Source of the DNA: Sporosarcina sp. ACRSM
GTDB lineage: Bacteria > Bacillota > Bacilli > Bacillales_A > Planococcaceae
Direction: 5' to 3'
Assembly: GCF_022346545.1 (NCBI RefSeq)
Contig: NZ_JAKRNU010000008.1
Span: forward strand, 1 to 64,000
Length of the DNA: 64,000 nucleotides
Shown: piece by piece, positions 1 through 7,943 of the stretch
Layout of the letters: every line of letters starts with the position of its first letter
Position numbering within the stretch: the stretch's first letter is position 1
Position numbers and translations under genes: made by a program
Notes under the pieces: model-generated
What the model was told of the DNA's origin: nothing
Databases searched by the model: none
The model's input: only the letters and a program-made list of their open reading frames with translations

Positions 1-376
1 CCTTCCCCATCGATAATTGGATCTTGCCATTTTCAAAGACCTTGAAGCCGTTGTTCGCCCATTTCGTATTGAAATGATTTTTTCGTTTGTACGGGTATTT
101 ATTTGGATGTCCGGCTTTTCTCGCTTTTCTTGCTGCATCACGTGCAAACAAATACTTATGACACACGGCTTGAACAGATTGGGAATGAATCGGAAAAGTC
201 TCTTTTGTCCCTTTTTGCAATTCGCTTTTGGTGATCCATTTTCCCGTTTTCAAATGAGTTTCTTTCGCAAGCTCCAAGCACCGATTCCAAACCTCACCTG
301 AAATCCGGTTACACTCGAATAATCGGTCAATGGTTTCCCTGCTTGCCCGGAATGATGTTTTCATACAGCGAATCAT
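1..376 (-). CDS. tnpB: IS200/IS605-family TnpB (OrfB), N-terminal part, cut by window edge
   Basis: The minus strand reads an open frame of about 125 codons that runs off the left edge. It begins [20 protein letters not shown], continues through [19 protein letters not shown] and then a basic stretch ([18 protein letters not shown]). This is the usual N-terminal pattern of TnpB/OrfB of IS200/IS605 elements. TnpB is an RNA-guided nuclease carried by these transposons. The start at 376 is preceded by GGAGGGTGAGCA, a good ribosome site; the Met at 364 is a weaker alternative. The RuvC-like catalytic part lies outside the window, so intactness cannot be judged. No tnpA is visible on the upstream side, where the element's left-end hairpin follows directly. 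Confidence 0.8.
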   Translation of the reverse strand, partial: MIRCMKTSFRASRETIDRLFECNRISGEVWNRCLELAKETHLKTGKWITKSELQKGTKETFPIHSQSVQAVCHKYLFARDAARKARKAGHPNKYPYKRKNHFNTKWANNGFKVFENGKIQLSMGK

Positions 377-522
377 TGCTCACCCTCCAATCAGATGGTA
401 GCATACTTTCTTATACCACAAATCCTGCATTTCAAAACATACGTTTGCTTCGTGATAAAAAACGAAGGGCAAGCATTCATCTCCCACCTACGCTTCGCGT
501 TGAGGTGGGAGATGAATGCCCT
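377..522 (-). mobile_element. Left end of the IS200/IS605-type element with subterminal hairpin
   Basis: Between the tnpB start and the LysR remnant is a non-coding tract ending in a perfect 17-bp inverted repeat: arms 473-489 (GCATTCATCTCCCACCT) and 503-519, loop 490-502. A GGGC/GCCC pair at 467-470 and 518-521 lies outside it. Imperfect subterminal hairpins mark the ends of IS200/IS605 elements, which make no target duplication. Coding similarity to LysR begins at 523, immediately after the hairpin, so the element boundary is placed near 522. On the minus strand the flank just outside reads TTTAACAACTTA and contains TTTAA, a plausible target/TAM motif. The boundary is inferred from these two signals. 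Confidence 0.7.
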
Positions 523-780
523 AAGTTGTTAAACGTGATCACGACCTACAATCTTGTGTATAATGCTGCCATATTGGTAGTGGAAGGCATCGGTTACGCA
601 GTCACTCTTGATAAGTTAGTAAATACATCCAGTGATAGTAGCCTTTGTTTTAGACCATTAGAACCGAGACTTGAATCCGGATTAAATATTGTTTGGAAGA
701 AGCATCAGGTTTTTTCCAATGCCGCCAATCTGTTTTTCGAGGAAATTAAGGAAAGGTTTTCTGATAAAGACGCTAAATAA
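523..780 (+). pseudogene. LysR-family regulator, C-terminal remnant
   Basis: From 523 to the stop at 778-780 the plus strand encodes about 85 residues that look like the end of a LysR effector-binding domain. Key stretches are TTYNLVYNAAILVVEGIGYA, then CFRPLEP and a final helix ANLFFEEIKERF. The open frame continues upstream to 343 only by running through the IS end, and that part (about 60 residues) has no LysR character. The DNA-binding half should lie on the far side of the element, left of the window. The remnant has no ribosome site of its own and is probably silent. Confidence 0.75.
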
Positions 781-817
781 ATCTTCATAAACTAAATATG
801 TATTTACGAATATTCAA

Positions 818-866
818 AAAGACTACCGGAAAAATAGGAAACTTATTCCAGCAGTCTTTCTTTTTG
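818..866 (+). terminator. Intrinsic terminator after the LysR remnant
   Basis: AAAGACT (818-824) pairs with AGTCTTT (853-859) around an inner GGAA/TTCC pair, followed by CTTTTTG on the plus strand. It separates the remnant from acoC, which is transcribed toward it, and may serve both strands. Confidence 0.6.
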
Positions 867-895
867 TCAATCATCATTTTTCAGTACAGTTACTA

Positions 896-2140
896 TTAAA
901 GCACCAACCGATAAGGCGACTCGATATAGCCGACCAACATCGTCAAGAACTCGGCAGCTGTCGCACCATCCACGATTTGGTGGTCAAAGGTGATGCTGAG
1001 CGGGATTTTCTTCACTGATTTCACTGCACCGTCTTCGGCTAATGCCAATTCATCCTGCAATGCACCTATACCTAAAATGCCCGTTTCCGGTGCGTTCAAA
1101 ATAGGTGTGAAGTATTCGATTCCGCTGGCTCCCAGGTTGGTGATCGTGAACGTCGAGCCAGACAGCAGGTTGCCATCCGCCGCCCCGCTTCTCGCTTTTT
1201 CCGTGATGTCCTTCATTTCTTTTGCGAGACTACCGATTGTTTTTTGATGGGCATCCTTAATGACAGGGACCAACAAGCCATCTTCCAGGGAAGTCGCAAT
1301 TCCTAGATGAACTTCATCGAACTCTGTCAATTGACCATCATGATAAAGGGAATTCATTTTCTTCAATTCTTGGAGTGCGAGGACTGTCGCCCGTGCTATA
1401 AGTACCGTCAGCGTTAGTTTAACATCCAATTCGCCCGATTCGATTTCTTTTCGCAACACCTTTTGGAAGTCAATTAATGGATCCGCATTCACTTTCCGAT
1501 GTAGTGTCAATTGCGCTGTTTGTGCCAAGCTGCCACGCATATTCCGCGCAATCGCTTTTCTCATCGGAGACAGCCCTTCACCAACCGCACTTAAATCGAC
1601 TGAAACAGCTTGAGTTGTACGTTCAGCTGTAGCTTCAACTTCAACATCCACACCATTTACCAACACGCGCTCGATGTCGCGTTTCGTGATGCGATTATTG
1701 CCGCCGGTCCCTTTGATGTGAGCGATGTCCAAGTTTTCTTTTTCAGCCATTCGTCTAGCTAAAGGTGTGATGAAAATCCGTGTCTTTGTACTGGCCTGTT
1801 TTACAGGTCTTGCTACTGTAGCTACACTTACACGCTCGGAAGTTTTCGATTTTTCAGCGTGAGGCTGCTCAACTTTCTTTGTTTCCGTGGAAGCTGTTTT
1901 CCCTTCCGCTCCGATCACTCCGATGACAGCCCCCACCTCCAACTCATCTTCCACTTCGCCATGTTTTTTCAATAACACACCTGATATCGGCGCTTCGATA
2001 TCCTGGTTCAATTTCTCTGAACTGATCGTTAAAATCGGCTCACCTTTTTCAACGGGATCTCCGACTTCTTTGTACCATTCCGTGATGGTCCCTTCCGTCA
2101 TCGTCATCCCTAATTTAGGCATTACAATCGTTTCGTTCAT
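896..2140 (-). CDS. acoC: Acetoin dehydrogenase E2, dihydrolipoamide acetyltransferase
   Basis: E2 core of the acetoin dehydrogenase complex. It transfers the acetyl group made by E1 from acetoin to CoA through a swinging lipoyl arm, in the cytoplasm. Domains are in order: an N-terminal lipoyl domain (residues about 1-80, lipoyl-lysine motif SSEKLNQDIEAP), a linker, a peripheral-subunit-binding domain (about 125-165, ITPLARRMAEKENLD then ITKRDIERV), and a catalytic domain ending in DHQIVDGA, which carries the HxxxDG active-site motif. About 414 residues is normal for an E2 with one lipoyl domain. The ATG at 2140 is preferred because AGGAGG precedes it; the GTG at 2152 overlaps that ribosome site. 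It is the last gene of acoLABC, 15 bp after acoB. Confidence 0.92.
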   Translation of the reverse strand: MNETIVMPKLGMTMTEGTITEWYKEVGDPVEKGEPILTISSEKLNQDIEAPISGVLLKKHGEVEDELEVGAVIGVIGAEGKTASTETKKVEQPHAEKSKTSERVSVATVARPVKQASTKTRIFITPLARRMAEKENLDIAHIKGTGGNNRITKRDIERVLVNGVDVEVEATAERTTQAVSVDLSAVGEGLSPMRKAIARNMRGSLAQTAQLTLHRKVNADPLIDFQKVLRKEIESGELDVKLTLTVLIARATVLALQELKKMNSLYHDGQLTEFDEVHLGIATSLEDGLLVPVIKDAHQKTIGSLAKEMKDITEKARSGAADGNLLSGSTFTITNLGASGIEYFTPILNAPETGILGIGALQDELALAEDGAVKSVKKIPLSITFDHQIVDGATAAEFLTMLVGYIESPYRLVL

Positions 2141-2155
2141 CCGTTCGTTCACCTC

Positions 2156-3211
2156 CTAGATAGTTGAGACCTTTCTTAAATCGGCAATTAATTCCTCGGC
2201 CACTTTCAACACTTTGTCTGCATCCGGAATGTATGCTTTCTCTAGGTTCGCAGCGAATGGAACCGGTGTATTCGGCGCACAAACCGTTTTAATCGGTCCA
2301 TCGAGGTAATCGAATGCTTTATCTGCAACGACTGATGCAATATCCGTCGCCGTATTGTTATGCGGATTGGATTCGTCAATGACGATGAGTCTTCCCGTCT
2401 TCTCTACAGAGTTCAAAACCGTTTCCTGATCCCACGGAGCGATTGTCCGTAAATCGATCACTTCTACGGAGATGTCTCCTTTTGCCAAACGATTTGCAAC
2501 TTCTTGCGCGACTTGAACCATTTTACCGATGGCGACAATCGTCAGCTCCGTACCTTCCCTGACCACATTCGCTTTGCCGATTTCAATTGTGTAATACTCT
2601 TCAGGTACATCGCCTTTCATCCCATATAGCATCTTATCTTCCGAGAAGACGACGACATTATCTTCTTCAATCGCCGCGAGCATCAGCCCTTTAGCATCAT
2701 ATGGATTGGAAGGAACGACCACTTTCACACCGGGAATGGCCCCGAACATGCCATACAATGTCTGGGAGTGCTGTGCCGCTGCACCCGCGCCGGCACCATG
2801 TACTGTCCGCACAGTCAACGGAATTTTTGCTTTGCCGCCGAACATATAGCGCATCTTTGCACCTTGGTTTAAGATCGGGTCCAACGCAAATCCGACAAAG
2901 TCATTGAACATCAATTCGGCAATGGGACGTAGCCCCGTGGCAGCCGCACCGACCGCAGCACCGAAATATCCATGTTCTGCAATCGGTGTATCAATGACGC
3001 GTTCACGTCCGAACTCCGTCACCATTCCTTTTGACAAACCGAACACACCACCAAACGCGTCGTCGTAACGTCCATCGTCATGGACCAGATGATCGACTTC
3101 TGCTCCTCCGGCAACATCAGTTCCAATTAAAATGACCGTCTCATCTTTTCTCATCGATTGAACCATTGCTTCGGTAATTGCAGACATAAACGTCAGTTTT
3201 CTTTCTGTCAT
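2156..3211 (-). CDS. acoB: Acetoin dehydrogenase E1 beta subunit
   Basis: Beta subunit of the thiamine-diphosphate E1 component that cleaves acetoin to acetaldehyde and an acetyl unit bound for the lipoyl arm of E2. The 351-residue protein has the transketolase-like pyrimidine-binding domain (early motifs IGTDVAGGAEV, TPIAEHGYFGAAVGAA, LMFNDFVGFALDPILNQ) followed by the C-terminal transketolase domain (SVEVIDLRTIAPWD, VIDESNP). GGAGG stands 8 nt before the ATG. It lies 18 bp after acoA and 15 bp before acoC, consistent with one transcript. The acetoin assignment, rather than pyruvate or branched-chain keto acid dehydrogenase, rests on the linked acoR-type activator and sigma-54 promoter. Confidence 0.92.
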   Translation of the reverse strand: MTERKLTFMSAITEAMVQSMRKDETVILIGTDVAGGAEVDHLVHDDGRYDDAFGGVFGLSKGMVTEFGRERVIDTPIAEHGYFGAAVGAAATGLRPIAELMFNDFVGFALDPILNQGAKMRYMFGGKAKIPLTVRTVHGAGAGAAAQHSQTLYGMFGAIPGVKVVVPSNPYDAKGLMLAAIEEDNVVVFSEDKMLYGMKGDVPEEYYTIEIGKANVVREGTELTIVAIGKMVQVAQEVANRLAKGDISVEVIDLRTIAPWDQETVLNSVEKTGRLIVIDESNPHNNTATDIASVVADKAFDYLDGPIKTVCAPNTPVPFAANLEKAYIPDADKVLKVAEELIADLRKVSTI

Positions 3212-3229
3212 TTGTGATTCCTCCTTTTC

Positions 3230-4177
3230 TTAAGCAAAGATATCCGTATAAAGTGCAGATTCATCCGGCAACGGGCTCGCTTCCGCAAAAGCGGTTGCCT
3301 CGACAATCGTTTTTTCCGCCGCCGTTTCAATCGCATCGGCTTCTTCCGCAGTCATCCATCCGTTGGCTATCGCTTTTTCACGGAACTCGGGAATCGGATC
3401 ACGGTCTTTATTCGGGTCTTGATCCGTTTTGTATTTTTGCTCATCGCCTTCAAAATGACCATATTGGCGGTACGTATCACATTCGATTAACGTAGGTCCC
3501 TTACCTGACTTTGCTCTTGCAATCGCTTCTTTTGTTGCATCATAAACTGCCTCAACGTCCATGCCATCCACACGGACACCTGGCATATTATAAGCTGAAG
3601 CCCTTTCCGCAACCGTTTCGGAAGCACTCGCATATCTGAATGGAGTTCCTTCCCCAAATTGATTGTTCTCACAAACGAAGATGACCGGTAAATTCAAAAT
3701 GGACGCAAGGTTCAAACCTTCATGGAATACGCCTTCGTTTGATGCACCGTCCCCAAAAAAGCAGACTGCGACATTGTCCCGGCCCAACGTCTTAACCGTT
3801 AAGGCTGCACCCGCAGCAAGTCCAAAACCGCCACCAACAATCCCGTTTGCACCAAGCATTCCCTTTCCAATATCTGCAACGTGCATAGAACCGCCTTTTC
3901 CACCGCCGAGACCATCCTTTTTCCCCATGATTTCTGCCATCATCCCATTGATATCACAGCCTTTTGCAATCGCATGACCATGGCCACGGTGGGTGCTCGT
4001 TATATAATCCTCATCATCTAATAAAGCCATGACACCAGTCGCAACCGCTTCTTCTCCGGCATACAAATGGACGAATCCTGGAATCAATCCTTTTCCGAAC
4101 GTGCGGTGTACTTCATCTTCAAAAAAACGGATCTCATTCATCTTTTGATAAATCCAAAGCGCTTCTTTCCTATCCAT
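3230..4177 (-). CDS. acoA: Acetoin dehydrogenase E1 alpha subunit
   Basis: Alpha subunit of the thiamine-diphosphate-dependent E1 of acetoin dehydrogenase; it forms a heterotetramer with AcoB. The cofactor motif is clear: GDGASNEGVFHEGLNLA, ending about 30 residues later in VCENNQF, the GDG...NN pattern that binds Mg-ThDP. Earlier HRGHGH and GGKGGSMH are typical of E1 alpha. The ATG at 4177 is used because AAAGGAGG sits 8 nt upstream; a TTG at 4183 opens the longer frame. The length of 315 residues matches AcoA of B. subtilis. It follows acoL by 24 bp. Confidence 0.92.
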   Translation of the reverse strand: MDRKEALWIYQKMNEIRFFEDEVHRTFGKGLIPGFVHLYAGEEAVATGVMALLDDEDYITSTHRGHGHAIAKGCDINGMMAEIMGKKDGLGGGKGGSMHVADIGKGMLGANGIVGGGFGLAAGAALTVKTLGRDNVAVCFFGDGASNEGVFHEGLNLASILNLPVIFVCENNQFGEGTPFRYASASETVAERASAYNMPGVRVDGMDVEAVYDATKEAIARAKSGKGPTLIECDTYRQYGHFEGDEQKYKTDQDPNKDRDPIPEFREKAIANGWMTAEEADAIETAAEKTIVEATAFAEASPLPDESALYTDIFA

Positions 4178-4201
4178 ATACAATTCCTCCTTTTGTAATG
4201 C

Positions 4202-5554
4202 TTACATATGGATTGCTTGCCGGGATAGCGCATTCGCACTTTCCCCGATTGCTTCGGAGACAGATGGATGGGCTCGTACAAAGCTCGCCAATTCATTCAT
4301 CGTCCCTTCCGCATGTTTGACAGCTAATAGCTCGCCAATCAATTCGGTAGCACCGGCTCCGACGATGACAGCCCCCAAAATTTCTCCGTAATTTGTGTCA
4401 GCAATGATTTTTACAAAGCCTTCCGTCTCCCCCATCGCGATTGCCTTGCCATTGCCTGCGAGCAGGGATGTGGTCACGGCTACGTCATAACCGGCTTTCT
4501 TAGCCTGATCCTCACTAAGTCCGAAGGTAGCAATTTCAGGGGACGTATAGACACAGCGTGCGATTGCTGTTTGATCGAGAGGATCCGGCATTTCCCCATT
4601 CATGGCATGTACCGCTACGAGACCTTCTGCACTGGCCGCGTGAGCTAATTGATAACCCCCGACCAAGTCCCCAACGGCGTAAATATGCTTCTGGCTCGTT
4701 TCATACCTGTCATTTACCGCAACGAATTTATTGGCATCATCCATTTCCAATTGCAGGTCATTCGCCACTTCAATATTCGGTTTTCTGCCGGTAGCTATCA
4801 ACAACTTGTTATATGCAATTTCCCGGTTCGCTAGAACTACTTGGCTTTTTTTCACTTCCTGGATTTCAGCTTTTGTAATCGTTTCAATGTTTTTCTTTCT
4901 CAACTGATCATGGATGATTTTTCGTGCATCCGGATCTTCCGTCAATAAAATATCATCCGCCACTTCGATGATGGTCACCTTTGTACCAAGCGGTGCCATC
5001 GCAAAAGCCAATTCAACTGCTATGACGCCTCCACCGATAATAACGAGGGATTCCGGTAATTCCTTCAAGTTGAAAAACGAATCCGTCGTCATGTAGTCAA
5101 CTTCTTCCAACCCTTTGATAGGAGGAACAAACGGTCTGCTACCGGTAGCCAATAAAATATCCCGACCTTTGATTTTTTCTCCGGCAATCGTAACAACCCG
5201 TTCCTTATCTAGGGATGCTGTTCCTTGAAATAGCGTGATGCTGTTTTTCTTTAGTAAATAATCGACGCCACCCGTTAACGTTTGGATGACTTGATCTTTC
5301 CGTCGCATCAGCTTCGGAAAATCGATGAACAATCCACCAGTATGGATACCCCAATCATTCGCTTTTTTTATGTTCTCTACCATCTCACCATGTTTCAAAA
5401 GCGTTTTTGACGGAATGCAACCGACATTCAAGCAAGTCCCACCGATTTTTTCCCTTTCCACAATTGCGACCGTGTTGCCTAATTGTGCAGCCCTTATTGC
5501 GGCAACATATCCGCCAGGTCCCGCACCGATTACAATCAAATCAAAATTCTGCAT
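4202..5554 (-). CDS. acoL: Dihydrolipoamide dehydrogenase (E3) of the acetoin complex
   Basis: FAD flavoprotein that reoxidises the dihydrolipoyl arm of E2 with NAD+. Visible motifs are the N-terminal GAGPGGYVAAIRAAQLG FAD fold, the redox-active disulfide in GGTCLNVGCIPSK, an NAD-binding IGGGVIAVELA near residue 175, the FAD motif YAVGDLVGG, and the C-terminal HAHPSVSE-type dimer end (here RAHPSVSEAIGE, the His-Glu pair). The 450 residues carry no fused lipoyl domain. It is the first gene of the operon here (acoL-A-B-C), whereas B. subtilis has acoA-B-C-L. The ribosome site GAGGTG lies about 10 nt before the ATG, and a sigma-54 promoter lies about 50-70 bp upstream. Confidence 0.92.
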   Translation of the reverse strand: MQNFDLIVIGAGPGGYVAAIRAAQLGNTVAIVEREKIGGTCLNVGCIPSKTLLKHGEMVENIKKANDWGIHTGGLFIDFPKLMRRKDQVIQTLTGGVDYLLKKNSITLFQGTASLDKERVVTIAGEKIKGRDILLATGSRPFVPPIKGLEEVDYMTTDSFFNLKELPESLVIIGGGVIAVELAFAMAPLGTKVTIIEVADDILLTEDPDARKIIHDQLRKKNIETITKAEIQEVKKSQVVLANREIAYNKLLIATGRKPNIEVANDLQLEMDDANKFVAVNDRYETSQKHIYAVGDLVGGYQLAHAASAEGLVAVHAMNGEMPDPLDQTAIARCVYTSPEIATFGLSEDQAKKAGYDVAVTTSLLAGNGKAIAMGETEGFVKIIADTNYGEILGAVIVGAGATELIGELLAVKHAEGTMNELASFVRAHPSVSEAIGESANALSRQAIHM

Positions 5555-5601
5555 GCGACTTCATCACCTCACTTTCATAAATGAAGATACACCTTTACAA
5601 T

Positions 5602-5621
5602 ATTGCAAAAAGTATGCCGAA
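5602..5621 (-). promoter_or_regulatory. Sigma-54 (-24/-12) promoter of the aco operon
   Basis: On the minus strand TTCGGCATACTTTTTGCAAT has GG and GC exactly 10 nt apart, the invariant spacing of sigma-54 promoters (consensus TGGCAC-N5-TTGCA). The -24 box has two mismatches (CGGCAT), while the -12 box TTGCA is perfect. Transcription would start near 5592, about 38 nt before acoL. Confidence 0.75.
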
Positions 5622-5714
5622 TATGTTTGGCAGATTGAATAATCACATAAATCAACGCATCAACAGGGTTCACCTATCTGTACTATTTTTTAAAATACCG
5701 TCCATGATTGTTTC

Positions 5715-5743
5715 AATGAGACGAAAAGTGTCTCATTGTCTCA
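5715..5743. promoter_or_regulatory. Upstream activator site for AcoR (candidate)
   Basis: A perfect inverted repeat AATGAGAC-N7-GTCTCATT occupies 5715-5737, and a third half-site GTCTCA follows at 5738-5743. It lies about 95-140 bp upstream of the sigma-54 promoter, the usual enhancer distance for activators of this class. Assignment to AcoR rests on position only. Confidence 0.6.
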
Positions 5744-5765
5744 CAGTTTTATCTGGATGAAGATA

Positions 5766-5803
5766 AAAACCCCCTGATGAATATCCTTCATTCATCAGGG
5801 GTT
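5766..5803 (-). terminator. Intrinsic terminator of acoR
   Basis: ACCCCTGATGAAT pairs with ATTCATCAGGGG and is followed on the minus strand by GTTTTTATC. It isolates acoR from the aco operon promoter downstream. Confidence 0.85.
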
Positions 5804-5816
5804 AACGGTGCTTCTA

Positions 5817-7793
5817 TCATCCAATCCAATGATCGTCTGTTATATGATACTGCTTGATTTTTCGATACATCGTCGCACGGGAAATGCCTAGCATTTTTGC
5901 GGCGTTCGTGACATTCCCTTTTTCTCTTCTCATCGCTTCGATGAACCGCTCTTTTTCTGTACATGAAGCGCTTTCAATTTCCTCCAACAGTTCCACGGGT
6001 AGGTCCATAGGATGCAATATGTTGCCATTCATATTAAATAGCGCTTGTTGAATTACATTTTTCAGCTCCCTTATATTTCCGGGCCAACTATATTGCGATA
6101 AATATTGCATGGTATCAGCGTGGATCAGAACGTCCCGCTTTCCAAATTGACCGCACATTTCTCGGATAAAAAAGTTGACCATCTCCGGGATATCAAAGGC
6201 CCTTTCACGCAAAGCCGGAATTTTCAATTGGATGACGCGCAGCCGATACAATAAATCTTCACGGAATTCCCCTTTTGCGACCGCCTCTGTTAAATCCTTA
6301 TGTGTCGCTGCAATGACGCGTACATCTATCGGGATTGTTTTTACTCCGCCTATTCTTGTGACGACCCGCTCTTCCAATATACGCAGGAGATGAACCTGTG
6401 AATCCAGCGGCATATCCCCGATTTCATCAAGAAAAATCGTGCCTCCATTCGCCAATTCAAATTTCCCAGGGCTTCCTTTTGATTTGGCACCTGTGAAAGC
6501 GCCAGGTTCATAACCGGATAATTCACTTTCAAGCAATCCTTGTGGAATAGCAGCGCAATTGATCGCTACAAAAGGCTTTTCCCTTCGGTCGCTAGCCTGA
6601 TGAATTGCCTGTGCAAACATTTCCTTTCCAGTCCCGGTTTCACCGGAAAGAAAGAGAGTCGATTCAATCATCGATGCCTTCTTAGCTTTTTTCACAACAT
6701 CCATAAATACCGGAGAAGATCCGATGAGATGATCAAACGAATAGCGTGTTGTTTGTCGGTTCACTGATCGTCTAGGTATCTGGGCTTCCATTTTCGTTTG
6801 GATGTGCATGAAGCTTTCTTTTAAAAATATGACCGCGCCTAAGTGCTTTTCTTGGAAAGTGACCGGGTAGATGGAGCATACGAATTTTCTTTTTCTTTTA
6901 TCATCACATACTTCTTCCTTCATGATTTTCTTCCCGGATTGCAATACACGATCGACGAGTGCTTCGAGCCCTGTCAGATTGGGAATGGTTTGTATACCTT
7001 GTAGACTATGATGAGACCTGGCTGCCTCGTTTTTTTCCACAATCACTTTTCCGCTATCGACTACAAATACGGCATCTTCTACGCCCTCCATCGCGGCAGT
7101 TAGAAATAAGTTATTGCGCAATACATGGTCAAATAGGGGACGGACAATGGAATGAGCTAAATTTTTCGCTTCCGCAATGACAAGTTCGACTTTGTGCTCG
7201 TTTACCCGATCAGTTGAACCTGCAATATTGACAACCCCTAACAGTTCATTTGTAAATGGGGCTAAAATCGGAGTGGCCGCGCAATACCATTCATGATTTT
7301 TTTCACAGAAATGTTCGGAAAACAGTACTTGGGCCGATTTTTTCGTCTTCAGCGAGACCCCGACAGCATTGGTGCCTGCGGATTTCTCGCTCCACGTACC
7401 ACCGTCAAAAATATTTAAAGCTTCCGCCTTTTTCAAGGTCTTCTTTTCACCAGAGGAATGTAAAATCGTACCGTTATTATCCGTAATGGACAGCATCGTT
7501 TTCGAATCGTTCAAAAGGTCGGCTAAACTTGCTATTTGGGGTGACGCGAACGACAATAATTGTTCGTTTCGTTCAATTCGTTCGGTCAGATCATGCTGGG
7601 TAATAATTTCGTTTATTCGATTTTGAAAAGGATTGACACCTAGATTTTTGGAACTCATCCAGGAGTCGAGTATTTCTTCGCGTATGTTCCCCTCAGGATA
7701 TTGTCCCATTTCCTGATATCGCTTCCAGACAGATTTAGTAGACAGATAAAATTCTCGAGATTCGACAATCGCTTTTCTTAATAGCTGGTTCAT
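5817..7793 (-). CDS. acoR: Sigma-54-dependent activator of acetoin catabolism
   Basis: Enhancer-binding activator that drives sigma-54 transcription of the aco operon. N-terminal sensing regions (GAF-like about residues 50-205, PAS-like about 215-320) are followed by an AAA+ domain with Walker A GETGTGKE, the sigma-54 contact loop GAFTGA, and Walker B GTIFLDEIGDM. A Fis-type helix-turn-helix closes the protein (NVTNAAKMLGISRATMYRKI). The ATG at 7793 is chosen because GGAGG stands 7 nt upstream; the frame could extend to 7814. The length of about 658 residues is usual for AcoR. Its position directly upstream of acoLABC, with a putative upstream activator site in between, supports the name. Confidence 0.9.
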   Translation of the reverse strand: MNQLLRKAIVESREFYLSTKSVWKRYQEMGQYPEGNIREEILDSWMSSKNLGVNPFQNRINEIITQHDLTERIERNEQLLSFASPQIASLADLLNDSKTMLSITDNNGTILHSSGEKKTLKKAEALNIFDGGTWSEKSAGTNAVGVSLKTKKSAQVLFSEHFCEKNHEWYCAATPILAPFTNELLGVVNIAGSTDRVNEHKVELVIAEAKNLAHSIVRPLFDHVLRNNLFLTAAMEGVEDAVFVVDSGKVIVEKNEAARSHHSLQGIQTIPNLTGLEALVDRVLQSGKKIMKEEVCDDKRKRKFVCSIYPVTFQEKHLGAVIFLKESFMHIQTKMEAQIPRRSVNRQTTRYSFDHLIGSSPVFMDVVKKAKKASMIESTLFLSGETGTGKEMFAQAIHQASDRREKPFVAINCAAIPQGLLESELSGYEPGAFTGAKSKGSPGKFELANGGTIFLDEIGDMPLDSQVHLLRILEERVVTRIGGVKTIPIDVRVIAATHKDLTEAVAKGEFREDLLYRLRVIQLKIPALRERAFDIPEMVNFFIREMCGQFGKRDVLIHADTMQYLSQYSWPGNIRELKNVIQQALFNMNGNILHPMDLPVELLEEIESASCTEKERFIEAMRREKGNVTNAAKMLGISRATMYRKIKQYHITDDHWIG

Positions 7794-7943
7794 CCTGTCG
7801 CCTCCAACCATCACTATACTCTTCCTTCAATCGGAATATTGAAAATAGTATATCATATACCACCCTTACCTTCTTCATTTTTGCTAAACTGTCAAAAAAC
7901 ACTTTCAATTATACACTTCGCTTCTCTCTATTCATTTCAATCT

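Noticed and set aside
343..522. N-terminal 60 residues of the plus-strand open frame ending at 780
   Set aside because: This part lies inside the IS end and its hairpin; only the portion from 523 resembles a LysR protein.
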